This document shows positions 3,655 to 5,852 of a stretch of 5,852 bases of DNA, in pieces. Position 1 is the first letter of the stretch, and every line of letters starts with the position of its first letter. Origin of the DNA: Paracoccus sp. (in: a-proteobacteria) (GTDB lineage Bacteria; Pseudomonadota; Alphaproteobacteria; Rhodobacterales; Rhodobacteraceae); the NCBI GenBank assembly GCA_031178645.1, contig JAPSIP010000113.1:1-5852 (forward strand), in the 5' to 3' direction. The notes beneath the pieces are model-generated. The model made no database searches. It worked only from the letters and a program-made list of their open reading frames with translations, and was not told the origin of the DNA. Position numbers and translations under genes: made by a program.

Positions 3655-5852
3655 CAGTGGAAATAGGTGGTTGTCAGAACGTCGGACAGGCTGGCGATGC
3701 GGCCCCGCAACGCCCACAAGGCCTCGGTCGTCAGCGTCTCGGGATCGGCGGTGGCAAGATCGGTGTGCAGCCGCAGCGCGTCGCCGGCCAAGGGCGACAG
3801 CGCGCCGTGGTCGTTGGCCGCGGGCAGCATGTCCACCTGTTCGCGCAAGCCGTCGATCTGGTGGCGCAGCGCGCGCGGGTTCAGCGGGTCCAGGACCAGC
3901 AGGTCGATCACCGAAGCCCTGGAAGCGTTAAGCGTGAAGCGCCGGCGATGGGTCAGCACGCTGTCGCCCACCTCGATCGCCAGATCCAGGGCGCCTTCCG
4001 GGGCGTCCAGGTCGCACAGCACCGCCAGCAGCGCCGCCGTTCCCATTGCGCGTTCGTGCAGCCGGCCGATGGTCAGGAACCGCCAGCCGACGAAGCGGTA
4101 CATGTTTTCATGCACAAGCCCCGAAATCCCCGCCAGCTTGCGCAGCAGCGCCGACAGCGCGCGGGCGGCCTCGTCGCCGGGCGAGACAGTGCGGGCCAGG
4201 CGCCGCGCGCTGCGGTCGATGTCATGCAAGGCGGACCAGGCATCGGGCGAAAAGCGGTCACGCACGCTGCCGGCGCTGCCGATGGCGGCGGCCAGGTTGT
4301 CCAGCAGCTTCTGCGGGATGGGATCGGGCGTGTCGATGCCGATGTGGCGCAGCAGCGGGTCGAAGCCCGCCAGCAGCGGCGCACCCGCAGCGCCCGCTTC
4401 GGCCATCCGCGTATGATAGGCGCGCATCAGGCGCACGATCCCCTCGGCCCGTTCGGCATAACGTCCCAGCCAGAACAGGTTGTCCGCCGCGCGTGCGGGC
4501 AGGCCGCCGGCCACCTGGCGCTTGTCGGCGCTGCCTGCCTGCCGGGCCAGGGTGATGACGGGAACCGGATCGCGGCCCACCACCCAGACATCCGCCGCTG
4601 CCCCGCCTTTCTGCATCGCAACGGCCGAGGCCTCGGATGCCGAGCCGATCCGCGCAAAACCGCCGGGCATCACGGCCCAGCCATCGGCGGTGCGGGCCAG
4701 ATAGACGCGTAGGGTCATGGGGCGGGGGACCAGCTTGCCTTCCACAAGGGCAGGGGTCGTGGACAGGGTGACGGCCTCTTGCGCGACCAGGTCGCCGCGC
4801 TGCCGGGACAGGCGGCGGTCCAGTTCCTGGGGCGACAGGGTGACGGCGCGGGTCAGGTCATCAGCGGGATCGAAGGGCGGGTGGGTGGTCAAGGCATCCG
4901 CCAGAACCATCCGGCGTGGGCTTGACCGCACTGCCGCCCTGGCCGAGGCCGTGCCGCACCACCAGGTGGCGATGTTGGGCATGGCCAGCGGCGCGCCCAC
5001 TAGGTCCGGGGCAAGCTGCGGCAGGAAGGCCATCAGCGCGCGCGTTTCAAGAACGCCCGAACCCAGCGAGTTGACCATTGTCACGGCCCCTGACCGGAGG
5101 GCCGCGACAATTCCGGGCGTGCCGATGCGCGATGTGGGGTTCAGTTCCAGCGGGTCGGCATATTGCCCGTCCAGCCTGCGCCACAGCACATCGACCTGGC
5201 GCATCCCCTGCACGGTGCGCACCATCAGCCGGTCGTTCGATACGCCCAGATCGTCCCCCTCCAGCAGCGTGAAGCCAAGGTAGCGGGCAATATAGGCGTG
5301 TTCGTAATAGGTTTCGTTCATCGGGCCGGGCGTCAGGATCGCCACCCGCCCGTCCCGTTCGCGCGACTGGGCCTGCAACGCGTCGCGGAAGTCGCGGAAG
5401 AAGCCTGCAAGACGATGGACGTTCCCGTCGGGATAAAGTTCGGAATAGGCCCGCGAAATGGCGACCCGGTTTTCCAGGGCATAACCAGCGCCCGAGGGTG
5501 CCTGAGTCCGGTCGGCCAGCACCCACCACTGACCGTCCGGGCCGCGTCCCAGCTCGAAGGCCAGGAAGTGCAGGAAATGCCCGCCGCGCGGCTTGATGCC
5601 GACCATCGGGCGCAGCCATTCGGGATTGCCCGCGACCAGCGTGGCAGGCAGCCGCCCCGAGGCCACCATCTCGTTCGGACCGTAAAGATCGGCCATCACC
5701 GCTTCCAGCAGGTCGGCCCGCTGGGTCAGGGCGCGGCCGATCCGGGCCCAGTCATCCTCGGCCAGAAGGACAGGGATATGGCTCAGCGGCCACGGGCGTT
5801 CCGTCGATTGGCCTTCGCCGTATTGGCGATAGAAGACGCCGCTATCCAGAAG
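3654..5852 (-). CDS. Circularly permuted type 2 ATP-grasp / alpha-E fusion protein (5' end outside window)
   Basis: 732 residues are visible, and the frame is open to base 5852; the true start lies beyond. Residues are numbered from the first visible one. Residues 1 to about 430 are a circularly permuted ATP-grasp domain (the DUF404/DUF407 type): RPWPL (19-23), ADLYGP (54-59), LTPGPMNETYYEH (173-185), EGDDL (198-202), VDVLWRRLD (220-228), MPNIATWWCG (291-300), QEAVTLSTTP (358-367) and MPGGFARIG (395-403). Residues from about 451 to 732 are the mostly helical alpha-E domain (DUF403): NLFWLGRYAERAEG (458-471), ENMYRFVGWRFLTIGRLHERA (582-602, slightly varied) and LDPLNPRAL (654-662). ATP-grasp enzymes join a carboxylate to an amine through an acyl phosphate, so an amide or peptide ligase is expected; this is family knowledge, not proof. 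The two domains are separate genes in many bacteria and joined here. The stop overlaps the transglutaminase start by one base. It is probably cytoplasmic. Confidence 0.94.
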   Translation of the reverse strand, partial: LLDSGVFYRQYGEGQSTERPWPLSHIPVLLAEDDWARIGRALTQRADLLEAVMADLYGPNEMVASGRLPATLVAGNPEWLRPMVGIKPRGGHFLHFLAFELGRGPDGQWWVLADRTQAPSGAGYALENRVAISRAYSELYPDGNVHRLAGFFRDFRDALQAQSRERDGRVAILTPGPMNETYYEHAYIARYLGFTLLEGDDLGVSNDRLMVRTVQGMRQVDVLWRRLDGQYADPLELNPTSRIGTPGIVAALRSGAVTMVNSLGSGVLETRALMAFLPQLAPDLVGAPLAMPNIATWWCGTASARAAVRSSPRRMVLADALTTHPPFDPADDLTRAVTLSPQELDRRLSRQRGDLVAQEAVTLSTTPALVEGKLVPRPMTLRVYLARTADGWAVMPGGFARIGSASEASAVAMQKGGAAADVWVVGRDPVPVITLARQAGSADKRQVAGGLPARAADNLFWLGRYAERAEGIVRLMRAYHTRMAEAGAAGAPLLAGFDPLLRHIGIDTPDPIPQKLLDNLAAAIGSAGSVRDRFSPDAWSALHDIDRSARRLARTVSPGDEAARALSALLRKLAGISGLVHENMYRFVGWRFLTIGRLHERAMGTAALLAVLCDLDAPEGALDLAIEVGDSVLTHRRRFTLNASRASVIDLLVLDPLNPRALRHQIDGLREQVDMLPAANDHGALSPLAGDALRLHTDLATADPETLTTEALWALRGRIASLSDVLTTTYFH

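Noticed and set aside
2695..3666. 323-residue plus-strand open frame opposite the transglutaminase gene
   Set aside because: The opposite strand carries a complete transglutaminase with an intact triad. This frame has only Gly/Arg-rich sequence.
3655..3717. Upstream extension of the transglutaminase by 21 residues
   Set aside because: These residues lie in the 3' end of the ATP-grasp/alpha-E gene, do not belong to the family and lack a ribosome site.
3657..4712. 351-residue plus-strand open frame opposite the alpha-E region
   Set aside because: It is an antisense shadow of the alpha-E domain, rich in Gln, Arg and Gly, with no family features.
5694..5699. GTG/ATG at 5699-5694 as the start of the ATP-grasp gene
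   Set aside because: The same frame continues without a stop to base 5852 and encodes recognisable ATP-grasp N-terminal sequence (RPWPL and the residues leading into ADLYGP), so this is internal.

Overview
The window is very GC-rich and dense with genes. Every gene I can support lies on the minus strand. Composition, the gluconate permease/kinase pair and the fused ATP-grasp/alpha-E protein beside a transglutaminase all suggest an alphaproteobacterium, most likely Rhodobacteraceae (Paracoccus-like). The taxonomic call is an inference from style and gene content; there is no rRNA or other marker gene.

In transcription order (high to low coordinates):
(1) Bases 5852-3654 hold a large protein cut by the window edge. 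It joins a circularly permuted type 2 ATP-grasp domain to an alpha-E domain.
(2) Bases 3654-2776 hold a complete transglutaminase-like cysteine peptidase/transferase with an intact Cys-His-Asp triad. Its start overlaps the previous stop by one base (TGATG). Together these form the conserved ATP-grasp/alpha-E/transglutaminase group, predicted by others to be a peptide-ligation or peptide-tagging system; its substrate is, to my knowledge, unknown.
(3) Bases 2775-2611 are a non-coding gap rich in short inverted repeats. It should carry the promoter and operator of the gluconate operon.
(4) Bases 2610-728 hold a GntP-family gluconate/H+ symporter and a gluconokinase, coupled by a 4-base ATGA overlap. 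They import gluconate and convert it to 6-phosphogluconate for the Entner-Doudoroff or pentose phosphate routes.
(5) Bases 727-607 are a gap with two inverted repeats.
(6) Bases 606-355 encode an unrecognised 83-residue exported protein, followed by a clear rho-independent terminator (324-294).
(7) Bases 269-1 hold the N-terminal DNA-binding part of a LysR-type regulator that runs off the left edge.

The least understood part is the ATP-grasp/alpha-E fusion with its transglutaminase. The family is known and conserved but not assigned a reaction, so it is not undescribed. The small exported protein is the only complete gene with no recognisable family. I saw no mobile element, CRISPR array, tRNA or rRNA.
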